Source of the DNA: an uncultured Alphaproteobacteria bacterium
Lineage (GTDB): Bacteria; Pseudomonadota; Alphaproteobacteria; RF32; CAG-239
Direction: 5' to 3'
Assembly (NCBI GenBank): GCA_910577095.1
Contig: CAJTLY010000005.1
Coordinates: 52,265 to 116,264 of the forward strand
Length of the DNA: 64,000 nt
Position numbers and translations under genes: made by a program. This document shows, piece by piece, positions 45,421 through 52,612 of this stretch. The notes under the pieces were generated by a model that worked only from the letters and a program-made list of their open reading frames with translations, did not search any database and was not told the DNA's origin. Within the stretch, counting starts at the first letter, position 1. Each line of letters begins with the position of its first letter.

Positions 45421-45616
45421 TGCGGAGCCGTAGAAAGCTCTAGCATAACCGGTATAGGATATAATACCGCAAGAACTGCCGGGATTTTTTTATTTCGGAT
45501 AGTTCGTATATCCCCTGCCACCACGGTCGGGGAGCCTTGAGTGTATGTTCAGAAACCAAATCGGTTTTAAAGGTTCAAGGGATCATAGTTATGCATGATG
45601 TTTCTACCTCTCCGAC
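45421..45616 (+). ncRNA. Structured RNA, candidate 6S RNA
   Basis: About 190 bases can fold into one long irregular stem closing a bubble. The 5' arm (45424-45447) pairs with the 3' arm (45590-45613) as GGAG, GTAGAAA and GCATA blocks with small symmetrical internal loops. On the 3' side of the bubble a separate hairpin (CCTTGAG 45536-45542 with TTCAAGG 45574-45580) precedes the closing arm, as in 6S RNA, where a CCTTGAACC...GGTTCAAGG hairpin has that place. A 6-bp GNRA-type hairpin lies just upstream (45408-45423). The 6S identity rests on shape and one motif. It could instead be a leader RNA of the XRE gene. Confidence 0.45.
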
Positions 45617-45663
45617 CACCTTCCGCAGTTTAAGTTTTAGACAAAAAAGCTACGGAAGTGGTC
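45614..45663 (+). promoter_or_regulatory. Hairpin competing with the upstream RNA stem
   Basis: GACCACCTTCCG (45614-45625) pairs with CGGAAGTGGTC (45653-45663). Its GACC can instead pair with GGTCGGGGAG at 45525-45534, so two folds exclude each other. A second AT inverted repeat follows next to the GAGGAG site of the XRE gene. It may be the terminator of the structured RNA or a control element for the XRE gene. Confidence 0.45.
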
Positions 45664-45696
45664 AAATTTTATCTTTTAAAATTTGAGGAGCAGAAC

Positions 45697-46044
45697 ATGA
45701 CTTACGTGACTAAGAACTACCGTGCCCGCACTCCAAACAATCAACCAAATCCGATCGACGTCTTTATAGGCGGCAGAATTCGCCATTTTCGCAAATTGCG
45801 TCGTATCAGTCAGGTTGAGTTGGCTGCATCAGTGGGAACAACTTTTCAACAAATACAAAAATATGAGAACGGAAGCAACCGGGTTTCCGGCAGCCGCTTA
45901 TGGATGATCAGCCAGTCGTTGGAAGTGCCGGTCGCCCTTTTCTTCGAAGGGATAAACAGCAGAATCGGCCGCACGGCGGTAAGAGTGATCTCCGGAAATA
46001 CCGAAGCACAGTACCGTCCGCCGGCTCAGTTCATACCCATTTGA
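45697..46044 (+). CDS. XRE-family transcriptional regulator
   Basis: A 115-residue DNA-binding protein with one HTH_3 (Cro/CI) domain: GGRIRHFRKLRRISQVELAASVGTTFQQIQKYENGSNRVSGSRLWMISQSLEVPVALFFEG. The C-terminal 35 residues are short and may dimerise. The start is ATG 45697 with GAGGAG upstream; a GTG at 45658 would add 13 residues overlapping a hairpin. It stands alone between the two T4SS gene sets and could regulate them, but this is only inferred from position. This compact XRE type is common in alphaproteobacteria. Confidence 0.87.
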   Translation: MTYVTKNYRARTPNNQPNPIDVFIGGRIRHFRKLRRISQVELAASVGTTFQQIQKYENGSNRVSGSRLWMISQSLEVPVALFFEGINSRIGRTAVRVISGNTEAQYRPPAQFIPI

Positions 46045-46189
46045 TCAGGTCGTTGGGACGATATTATTGACAAGTGAACTGATCGGGTTGTTTGACATGA
46101 TTAAAACATTCGACAATTTGAAAACGATCGGCATGCCCGTCAGCCTCTCTAACAGGCCGTCAGGCGATAAGTTTCAGTATATATTATTA

Positions 46190-46285
46190 CCTTGCCGTAA
46201 TAGTGCAATTTGCCTGCTTACAGCCGTTATGGCCGAAAATCGGTGACCTTTGAGGACACTGCAAAGCCAGCGGTATGGCAAGGAT
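46190..46285 (+). ncRNA. Possible small RNA before terminator
   Basis: CCTTGCC (about 46192-46198) can pair with GGCAAGG (about 46277-46283), with AT-rich flanks extending the stem. Inside lies a GCCGA-TCGGT hairpin. The strong terminator at 46301-46327 would end it. No family was recognised; it could also be the 3' untranslated part of the XRE message. Confidence 0.3.
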
Positions 46286-46300
46286 ATATTATTCCGACAA

Positions 46301-46327
46301 AAACACTCCCTGTTGCAGGGAGTGTTT
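46301..46327. terminator. Strong bidirectional terminator
   Basis: A perfect 12-bp stem (46301-46312 with 46316-46327) with a 3-base loop and a T tract on the plus strand. It ends plus-strand transcripts from the XRE region and, read the other way, the minus-strand set that stops at 46350. Confidence 0.9.
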
Positions 46328-46349
46328 TTTTATTTCTGATGTTAACCGC

Positions 46350-47087
46350 TTATTGCAACGGTGGGATATTGAGTTGTGCAATCTCGCCGGGACGAATTTT
46401 TATGCTTGAGTATCTCATATTGCCGGTCTCAATCATAAAACGTTGGCGTCCGGTGAGCTGAGCAGCCAAATCGTAAAAATCGCGGCCGTTCAGATCCTGA
46501 CGTTGCGGATTCATGATATATAAGACACAACCCTGAGTTTTTTCGGCAACACCGCAACGTGCACGTCCCCGCGGCACTTCGGAATTGATGACAACGCCCT
46601 GAAGACCGTTCTGGACGGTTGTTGGGCCGCTGAGAAAGATTTTTGCAAACAAAATGCCGAACAATAAAAACACGGCGGCTGTGACGAAAACGGCAAAACC
46701 CGTATACAGGTCGCCGACAATCATCCGGTCTTTCCAGCTTGGCTGGGCGGGGGTTATGTCTTCGTCGCGAATAAAATTGCGTTCGAAATTGTTTTGCTGC
46801 AAACGGGAATCCTGCTGCAACGTCGGCAGATTGTCGCCGTCGAGAAAAGCGTCCAAACTGAAAGCGTCAACCTTCTGCGGTTCTGAAGTTGTCGGTGTTG
46901 TCAGGGCAGCGGTTGTTGCGGCCGGAACCACGGTTGTCTGAACCGGCCGGGAAGTCGGATTTTCAATCGCTTTAGACGGAACGGAAAGAGTATCGGCGCC
47001 GGTTGTCGGACGTTTGATCGGCCGCTTGACTTTTTTCAGTTTATGACGGACGGGAGCGCCACCGGAAGTATTATTCGGATTGTTCAT
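46350..47087 (-). CDS. Single-pass membrane protein of T4SS set, unknown
   Basis: A 245-residue protein: a basic, Pro/Thr-rich N-terminal region of about 120 residues (likely disordered, cytoplasmic), one membrane segment (TGFAVFVTAAVFLLFGILFAKIFL) at about 128-151, and a periplasmic part with two cysteines (ARCGVAEKTQGCVLYIMNPQRQDLNGRDFYDLAAQLTG). The end reads SSIKIRPGEIAQLNIPPL. The topology resembles VirB10 N-terminal parts or PilO-like proteins, but no family was recognised. It is last in the minus set, 14 bases after the secretin-like gene, so they probably act together. Confidence 0.65.
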   Translation of the reverse strand: MNNPNNTSGGAPVRHKLKKVKRPIKRPTTGADTLSVPSKAIENPTSRPVQTTVVPAATTAALTTPTTSEPQKVDAFSLDAFLDGDNLPTLQQDSRLQQNNFERNFIRDEDITPAQPSWKDRMIVGDLYTGFAVFVTAAVFLLFGILFAKIFLSGPTTVQNGLQGVVINSEVPRGRARCGVAEKTQGCVLYIMNPQRQDLNGRDFYDLAAQLTGRQRFMIETGNMRYSSIKIRPGEIAQLNIPPLQ

Positions 47088-47101
47088 TTCCCTATCTCCT
47101 T

Positions 47102-48364
47102 TTATTTAATGCCGGACACTTGTTTTTTGATCGTACGGATAATTCTCGGTACCATAAAGACGATCGTTTCCGATTTGGGGCTGTTGATGCCGAAAATTTG
47201 ATTCGGAATGCCGATGATTAAAAAGTTTTCGCCCAGTTTGCTGCGAATGCTGAATTGTGTAATCTGTCCTTCGGTTCCTTCAAGCGTAATGTCGGAAAAA
47301 ATTCGGTTTTGCGGCATTAATGACGATTTTGCCAGCAAAGACACCTGTGCTTCGGGCGATTTGCGGGCTGCGCATTTTCCGATGTCAAAACGTGCCAGCC
47401 ACAGGTTCGGAACAATAAATTTGCCTTCCGCCGCTTTGACAACTCTTGCCTGTCCGGCCAAAAAGTTCTGCAGCGTTTTGAAGTTGAGATCGTCGGAAGT
47501 GGTCAATACCCGGCCGATAACGCCGGTTTTGGCGGTTTTGATGGTTCCGAAATCGAAAGTGTTTAACAGTTTTTGCCATTCGATGTCGTTATGGCTGTTA
47601 TACGGATAAATGGTAAAAATGCTGACGTCATAAGCGATCAGGACCGGATTTTCTTCAAAATAGTCGAGCAAATCCTGAATTTTGGTTTTTAATTCGAAAT
47701 CGCCGTCAAAGGTAATTGAGTAATCGGACCAGTCGGTGGTGATGTTGGTAATGCCGGATCCGCGCAAAACGTCCAACAAGGCCAGAATAATCGGCCGCGA
47801 TTTTGGGACGTACAGAGTAAAGTTGGCTTTACGGCTGATGGTCAGCGTTTTGGTTTCGGCGTTATAGCTGTAATAAATTTCGGCCGCATCGGCAATCATC
47901 TTAATGACTTCGGACAGTTCCCCGCGCAGATTTTCGGCAGAAATGCTGGTATAAGGGGCATCTTTGGCCACCAGGCGGATATCGGCTTCTTTGGTCAGTT
48001 TCAACAGGGCTTTTTCGGCCGGCATCGTTTTAAAGGAAAAACCGGTTACTTCAAAACGCGGCAGCGGGTTGTTGACGCCGTTGCGCGAGAGGTTAAATGC
48101 CTTCATGTTATAAGGAAGAGCCGTGATCATTTCCTGAGTTTTCCAGTTGACGTTGCAGCGCAGCGGCGTTTCCAAATCAAGAGAACTGGCGCCTTTGGGC
48201 GTGCGGATCATATTGGGGTCCTGCAGGTTGATCACCGTGGCGGCGGAAGTCGGGTCGATTTCAACCGGTTCCGGCTCGGGCGCCGGTGTTTTACAGCCGC
48301 TGAGCATTCCGGCCAACATAACACAAACGGCGATTTTTTTGAGATTATAACAAGATTTAAACAT
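47102..48364 (-). CDS. Secretin-like lipoprotein
   Basis: A 420-residue lipoprotein: signal IAVCVMLAGMLSGC with an LSGC lipobox. An STN-like domain follows (MPAEKALLKLTKEADIRLV; SAENLRGELSEVIKMIADAAEIYYSYN), then an N-type domain, then a C-terminal region with the secretin barrel layout (FSDITLEGTEGQITQFSIRSKLGENFLIIGIPNQIFGINSPKSETIVFMVPRIIRTI). It is shorter than the PilN secretin at 15248 and clearly different. A second secretin next to T4SS genes is unusual; type IVB (Dot/Icm) systems use other outer-membrane proteins. Reading it as a T4SS outer-membrane ring is inference. Confidence 0.68.
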   Translation of the reverse strand: MFKSCYNLKKIAVCVMLAGMLSGCKTPAPEPEPVEIDPTSAATVINLQDPNMIRTPKGASSLDLETPLRCNVNWKTQEMITALPYNMKAFNLSRNGVNNPLPRFEVTGFSFKTMPAEKALLKLTKEADIRLVAKDAPYTSISAENLRGELSEVIKMIADAAEIYYSYNAETKTLTISRKANFTLYVPKSRPIILALLDVLRGSGITNITTDWSDYSITFDGDFELKTKIQDLLDYFEENPVLIAYDVSIFTIYPYNSHNDIEWQKLLNTFDFGTIKTAKTGVIGRVLTTSDDLNFKTLQNFLAGQARVVKAAEGKFIVPNLWLARFDIGKCAARKSPEAQVSLLAKSSLMPQNRIFSDITLEGTEGQITQFSIRSKLGENFLIIGIPNQIFGINSPKSETIVFMVPRIIRTIKKQVSGIK

Positions 48365-48403
48365 TAGTCGGCTACTTTCCGTTTCAAAGAGTGATTGTTA
48401 ATA

Positions 48404-48901
48404 TTATTTTTTGTCGTCTTCTGCGGGGAAATTCGGAGTGACGTTATTTTCCTGCATTAGTTTTTCCATCAGTTGTTCCATTCCCATCCCGGCGCCGACG
48501 GTAGGATCGGCAGCTTTGTCGACGCCGCCCAATGCCTGTTTCATTTTTTCGACTTCGCGAGCGTCTTCCTTAATCATGTCGGGAGTAGAATTGCTTTTCA
48601 GTTCGTTCTGGTATTCAAGCAGCGTTTTTTTCAGGCCGTTCATGCCGCCGGCGATTTTACGTTCGACATACGGATAAAGTTCCTGATGTTGAAGGATATA
48701 TTCTCCGGTTTCGCTGATTTCTTCCAACACATCAAGAATATAGCCGAAAAACGGATAATCTTCAATGGCGAGGTTTCCTTTGCGGACACAACGGGCGGCA
48801 ATGCGCGAAACCGTGCGGTCATAATAGTCTTTCAGCAAAATATAGTTGTCAATATACCACAAATCGGAATTATTGGGTCCGGTTGTTTTGTTTGCTTCCA
48901 T
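48404..48901 (-). CDS. Small helical protein of T4SS set, unknown
   Basis: A 165-residue soluble, mostly helical protein with no signal peptide (YIDNYILLKDYYDRTVSRIAARCVRKGNLAIEDYPFFGYILDVLEEISETGEYILQHQELYPYVERKIAGG). The end is acidic and Met-rich. It has no recognised family. It lies between a large repeat protein and a secretin-like protein, with short gaps, so it may be their cytoplasmic partner or chaperone. Shine-Dalgarno GGGAG lies a few bases ahead of ATG 48901. Confidence 0.62.
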   Translation of the reverse strand: MEANKTTGPNNSDLWYIDNYILLKDYYDRTVSRIAARCVRKGNLAIEDYPFFGYILDVLEEISETGEYILQHQELYPYVERKIAGGMNGLKKTLLEYQNELKSNSTPDMIKEDAREVEKMKQALGGVDKAADPTVGAGMGMEQLMEKLMQENNVTPNFPAEDDKK

Positions 48902-48970
48902 AATTTCTCACTCCCTTTGTGATAATTGTAGTGCGGCGTCTTTTTTTTGTAAATTGTTTTTTGTTTCAAT

Positions 48971-51352
48971 TTACCCGATAATATCATTATTTTCAATATA
49001 CGGATCGCGGAATTTTTCATCTTCCAGCCCAAGCAAGACAAATTGCGGCATTTCATCAAAGACAATTTCTGATTTTTCGGCAAATTCGGCCGGCGTTTCT
49101 GTCGTTTCAACCGTTGTTACGGCAGGAGCGGGCGCAAATTCGGGTTCGGCGGCAAAGTCTTCTTCATCGGTTACTTCTTCGTCGGTTACTTCTTCGTATT
49201 CCCACTCCCAATCTTCGCCTTCTTCGCCTTCGGCGGCAGCATCGGCGGGAACCTCTTCGTATTCCCACTCCCAGTCTTGGCCTTCTTCGCCTTCGGCGGC
49301 AGCATCGGCGGGAACTTCTTCGTATTCCCACTCCCAATCTTCGCCTTCGCCGTCCGCGGTGCCGGTATTGTTATCATCCCATGTCCATTCTCCGGCATTG
49401 TCGGCAACTTGCGAAGCGGCGGCAACATGTTTCGTTTGTGTCGTATAATCGGAAAAGTCGTTGGCGGAGATATCGGGTTGTTGAGACGTATTGCCAAACC
49501 CCCAGCCCCAATCGTCGTTCAAATCATTGTCTTTAATTTCGGTAGCAGGGGCAAAAGCTGACGAAGCCGTCATCAGTTTGAGCAACGTTTCCGAAATTTG
49601 CGGTTTTGTTTTTTCGACTGCCGGTTGAGGTGCAGCTTCCGGTTGGGAAACATTTTCCGACTTTGCCGGTTCGGGCTTGACGGCAGTTGTTGCCGCTGAC
49701 GACGCCGGTTCAGGCTTGACTTCTGCCTGTGCAGGCGTTGCAGAGGACTCTTGTTTGGTTACGTTCTGAGACGGAACTGAAGGCGCTTTCTCGGCTGCCG
49801 GAGTCGAAACCGTTTTTTCTTGTTGATTGTTTTCGTCCGCCGGAGATGTTTCCTGATCGCGATTTTTCTTCTTTTTCTTTTTCTTCTTCTTTTTCTGGCT
49901 TTCTTCGTCGGTTTCCGATGCTGTCTCGTTGTTGTCGTCTTCGGGGACGAAGGTTGGAACCTGAGGCTGAACCGATGCCTGATGCTCTGAAACGGCAGTC
50001 GGTGCAGGTGTGACATCCGTAAAGGTCTGGACCGGTGCCGCAGCTGCGGGAACCGGAACCGTAACAACAGTCGGTTGGACGGCAGTTGTCTGTAATTGAC
50101 TCAGAGCAGCGATAATGGCCTGAGTCGACTGCCGCTGGCTTTCCCGCAATGCCGATGAAATAAGTGCGGAGAATTCCTGGTTTTGGGCACGGGCAATATC
50201 ACGGAACAAATTGGCCTGCATCCGCATAATTTCTTCGACTTTGAGGTTATTTTGCGTTCCTTGGGACAAACCGGTGTCTTTCTTGAGGGTTTCCAGCGTC
50301 TCAATGATGGTTTGGGCCGAATTCTTCTGGCTTTCTTTCAGCGCCATTGAAATAATGGAAGAAAACTCCTTGCCCTGAGCCTTGAGAGCCTGTTCGACCG
50401 ATTCCATCGACGGTTGTCCTTTGGGAGACGTTGCGGCATACGTAATCGGCGCCGGCCCTTTGTCTTCGTTGATTTTCTTAAAAGAATCAATCAGGGCCTG
50501 AGTGGAAACTTTTTGGCTTTCTTTAATGGCAGTGGCAATAATGGAAGAAAGTTCTTCTTTTTGACTTTTGGTGGTTTCTTTCAGGAAAGCCGACTGAGCT
50601 TTGACCAGATCGTCGACGATTCCCTTCATTTGCAATGCGGCTACGGCTTCGCCGGGATTATCGCCGCTGCTGATAAATTTGATCTGATTGTTTTGTTCAA
50701 TCAGTTTGGTAAGATTTTCCTGCAACTCCATAAACGACCGTGTGATGATTTTGTTATCTTCCAGACGTTTTCTTTCGGAGTTTTCCATTGCTTCGGCCAA
50801 CGCCTGAGAAATAATGTTGGTGAAGGACTCATCGGCGATCAGTTTCATCGGACCGTCAAAACTGATGTTGGTGTTTTCGTTGCCGGTACCGCCGCTTGAG
50901 ACGGCTGCCGGTCTGTTGTTTTGCAGTTCGCGAATGATTTCGGCGTTGGATTGGGCCAGACTGCTGGCTAAAATGCGTGCAAAGTTGTCGCTGTTGATAA
51001 TGCCTTCACTGCTGCCGGTTGCAGAAATCTGTGCTTCGGAGAGAGCGTCCTGCAGGATGTTGCTGTTGCCTTTTTTATGATTGTGGGCCAGCGGTTCCAA
51101 CCCTTTGCTTTTTTGTTCCAAATCTTCAAGATATTCCTGAAGGGGCGTGCCGCCCGGCAGGCTCTGGAAGATGTTTTTGACTTCCGGCGGCAGTTCCAGC
51201 AACATTTTATTGAAGGATTCGCGTCTTTCGTCGCTGAAGATATGTAATTGGCGGAAAATATTTAAAAAACGTTGTGCGACAATGATCGGCAATTCTTCAC
51301 TGTCGTTTTTGCTCTGGCCAAAGCTGGCTGAACTGTTAATACCTTCTGCCAC
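48971..51352 (-). CDS. Large repeat-rich protein of T4SS set, possible substrate
   Basis: A 793-residue protein with no signal peptide or membrane segment. N-terminal 85 residues are helical. Residues 110-450 hold five related helical units of the form FSSIISxALKESQKxSxQxIIexL. Then come a Pro/Val/Ala linker, an unbroken lysine run (KKKKKKKKKKK near 490), a long Ala/Pro/Glu/Lys-rich disordered part, and an acidic tail with Trp (WEWEYEEV) repeats. The start is GTG 51352 with AAGGGGGG upstream. Function unknown; cytoplasmic T4SS scaffold or secreted substrate are both possible. Confidence 0.7.
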   Translation of the reverse strand: MAEGINSSASFGQSKNDSEELPIIVAQRFLNIFRQLHIFSDERRESFNKMLLELPPEVKNIFQSLPGGTPLQEYLEDLEQKSKGLEPLAHNHKKGNSNILQDALSEAQISATGSSEGIINSDNFARILASSLAQSNAEIIRELQNNRPAAVSSGGTGNENTNISFDGPMKLIADESFTNIISQALAEAMENSERKRLEDNKIITRSFMELQENLTKLIEQNNQIKFISSGDNPGEAVAALQMKGIVDDLVKAQSAFLKETTKSQKEELSSIIATAIKESQKVSTQALIDSFKKINEDKGPAPITYAATSPKGQPSMESVEQALKAQGKEFSSIISMALKESQKNSAQTIIETLETLKKDTGLSQGTQNNLKVEEIMRMQANLFRDIARAQNQEFSALISSALRESQRQSTQAIIAALSQLQTTAVQPTVVTVPVPAAAAPVQTFTDVTPAPTAVSEHQASVQPQVPTFVPEDDNNETASETDEESQKKKKKKKKKKNRDQETSPADENNQQEKTVSTPAAEKAPSVPSQNVTKQESSATPAQAEVKPEPASSAATTAVKPEPAKSENVSQPEAAPQPAVEKTKPQISETLLKLMTASSAFAPATEIKDNDLNDDWGWGFGNTSQQPDISANDFSDYTTQTKHVAAASQVADNAGEWTWDDNNTGTADGEGEDWEWEYEEVPADAAAEGEEGQDWEWEYEEVPADAAAEGEEGEDWEWEYEEVTDEEVTDEEDFAAEPEFAPAPAVTTVETTETPAEFAEKSEIVFDEMPQFVLLGLEDEKFRDPYIENNDIIG
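49190..49345 (-). repeat. 63-bp tandem repeats encoding acidic Trp units
   Basis: The word GTATTCCCACTCCCA begins at 49196, 49259 and 49322, that is at 63-base steps. Each unit encodes DWEWEYEEVPADAAAEGEEG. Two full copies and the start of a third are seen, plus two short GTTACTTCTTCGTCG-like repeats. Unit number may vary between strains. Confidence 0.8.
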
Positions 51353-51428
51353 AGTCGTCCCCCCTTAAATTACAGGATATACTGATTACACCATAAAGTC
51401 AAATTCATAAATGTCAATTAAAAGCAAT

Positions 51429-51464
51429 ATCGTAAAAAACCACGAAAACGTGGTTTTTTACGAT
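51429..51464 (-). terminator. Terminator after the HTH-S24 regulator gene
   Basis: A perfect 16-bp stem (51429-51444 with 51449-51464) with an AAAA loop. It lies 10 bases after the regulator stop on the minus strand, with a T tract in the stem. It isolates the regulator from the 793-residue protein gene. Confidence 0.88.
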
Positions 51465-51473
51465 TAACGATAT

Positions 51474-52445
51474 TTATAAATAGATGGCCACAATCTTGTG
51501 AAGTTTGCCGAGGTCGTTGTCATCCAGCTTGATTCTTTCGTCCGGATTCCAGCGAATGCCATACAGCTTGCCGTTATCGTCTTCTCGAATGCTGACGACC
51601 ATCACTTCTTCGGGATCGACCTGATAAACGGCAATGTCGCCGACGCTGACAACCTCTTGCGGATCAACCAGCAGAACCGAACGTGCCGGCAGCAGACTGC
51701 CGAGACGACGGGTGCACAGGTTTAACCCGTAGGCTTCTTTTTTGCCGTTCAAAACGGCCGGACGACTGACCCATTTGATTTCTTTTTCGTTGTCGATAAT
51801 AACGTTGCCGTCTTTGCCGGGAACACCGTAGACCGGAATTTTCTGGCTGTCGCGGGGAGCGGCGTCAAAGGCCGAAATGGCGCCGCGCGGGTTCGACAAC
51901 AGTTTATATTTGGCGTCATTGCGCTGGATGATTTCTTCCAACATGCCTTTGCCGTCCAAATTTTTGATGGCGTCTTTTAATTCGTCGACCGTGTAGCCCA
52001 GCGATTTGGCAATGTTTTTCATTTCCTTGTCGGAAACTTCGCGCTGTCCCATTTCAATCCGGTGATAGACCGACAAGGTCATGTCCGAACTTTCGGCAAC
52101 TTCGATCAAAGTCAGGTTTTTTTCGTTGCGGATTTGCCGCAAACCGGCGCCAAGCGTTTTCAGCCCGGCTTTCTCATTAATTTTGTTTCTTCTTTCTTGT
52201 TCCCGCCGCCAGGAGAGAACGACGTCTTCTTGGGAATTTTGTTCATTGACGAACAGATCCTGCATCGGACAATCCAAAAGTTCGGCTACCCGGACCAACT
52301 GTTCCTGATCAATTCGGCGATAGCCTTTTTCGATTTTGGAAATGGCCGAAAGGCTGACGCCGAGATGGTCGGCCAGCTCCTGCATGGAGCGTCCGCGTAA
52401 TCTTCTGTACATTCTTATCTGGTTGGGGAAAATAATTTCTTCCAT
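51474..52445 (-). CDS. Double-HTH regulator with S24/LexA-like C-terminal domain
   Basis: A 323-residue regulator with two Cro/CI-type HTH domains (about 8-62, RMYRRLRGRSMQELADHLGVSLSAISKIEKGYRR; and about 98-155, LRQIRNEKNLTLIEVAESSDMTLSVYHRIEMGQRE) and a C-terminal S24/LexA-like domain (GAISAFDAAPRDSQKIPVYG; GSLLPARSVLLVDPQEVVSVGDIAVYQ). The S24 catalytic Ser/Lys pair is not plain in the visible motif, so self-cleavage is uncertain. The ATG at 52445 has GGTGG upstream. A perfect palindrome (52524-52555) upstream suggests autoregulation. It could sense DNA damage or stress and control the T4SS. Confidence 0.85.
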   Translation of the reverse strand: MEEIIFPNQIRMYRRLRGRSMQELADHLGVSLSAISKIEKGYRRIDQEQLVRVAELLDCPMQDLFVNEQNSQEDVVLSWRREQERRNKINEKAGLKTLGAGLRQIRNEKNLTLIEVAESSDMTLSVYHRIEMGQREVSDKEMKNIAKSLGYTVDELKDAIKNLDGKGMLEEIIQRNDAKYKLLSNPRGAISAFDAAPRDSQKIPVYGVPGKDGNVIIDNEKEIKWVSRPAVLNGKKEAYGLNLCTRRLGSLLPARSVLLVDPQEVVSVGDIAVYQVDPEEVMVVSIREDDNGKLYGIRWNPDERIKLDDNDLGKLHKIVAIYL

Positions 52446-52523
52446 AATTACCACCTTTGCATCTGTTACAAATCACTTTAAATTTTATGTAAATAATAAT
52501 CTAACTTTACAATTAATCAAGAA

Positions 52524-52555
52524 TTTTGCACAAAAGATGACAATTTTGTGCAAAA
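52524..52555 (-). promoter_or_regulatory. Perfect inverted repeat, candidate operator
   Basis: TTTTGCACAAAA (52524-52535) and its exact complement TTTTGTGCAAAA (52544-52555) are eight bases apart, about 80 bases upstream of the regulator start. An AT-rich TTGATT-N17-ATTATT pair lies between. The symmetry fits a dimeric HTH repressor. Confidence 0.6.
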
Positions 52556-52590
52556 AAAAACGGCAGAAAACTGATTTTCTGCCGTTTGGG
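52555..52590 (-). terminator. Terminator of the VirB6 operon
   Basis: A 10-bp stem (52561-52570 with 52575-52584) is followed on the minus strand by nine T's. It lies 23 bases after the stop of the M23-VirB6 gene, so the regulator downstream must have its own promoter. Confidence 0.85.
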
Positions 52591-52612
52591 GCTGTTTTTG
52601 CCGGACAACCGG

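Noticed and set aside
45282..45524. 80-residue frame on the minus strand
   Set aside because: It crosses the inverted repeats and the structured RNA, has no ribosome binding site, and its peptide has no signal of selection that I can see.
45421..45616. RNase P RNA, tmRNA or SRP RNA as the identity of the structured RNA
   Set aside because: The conserved GAGGAAAGTCC, tag-reading-frame and GGAAGCAGCC motifs are absent.
46301..46327. Long palindrome as attachment site of a mobile element
   Set aside because: A perfect stem with a 3-base loop and T tract between convergent units is better explained as a terminator; no integrase is nearby.
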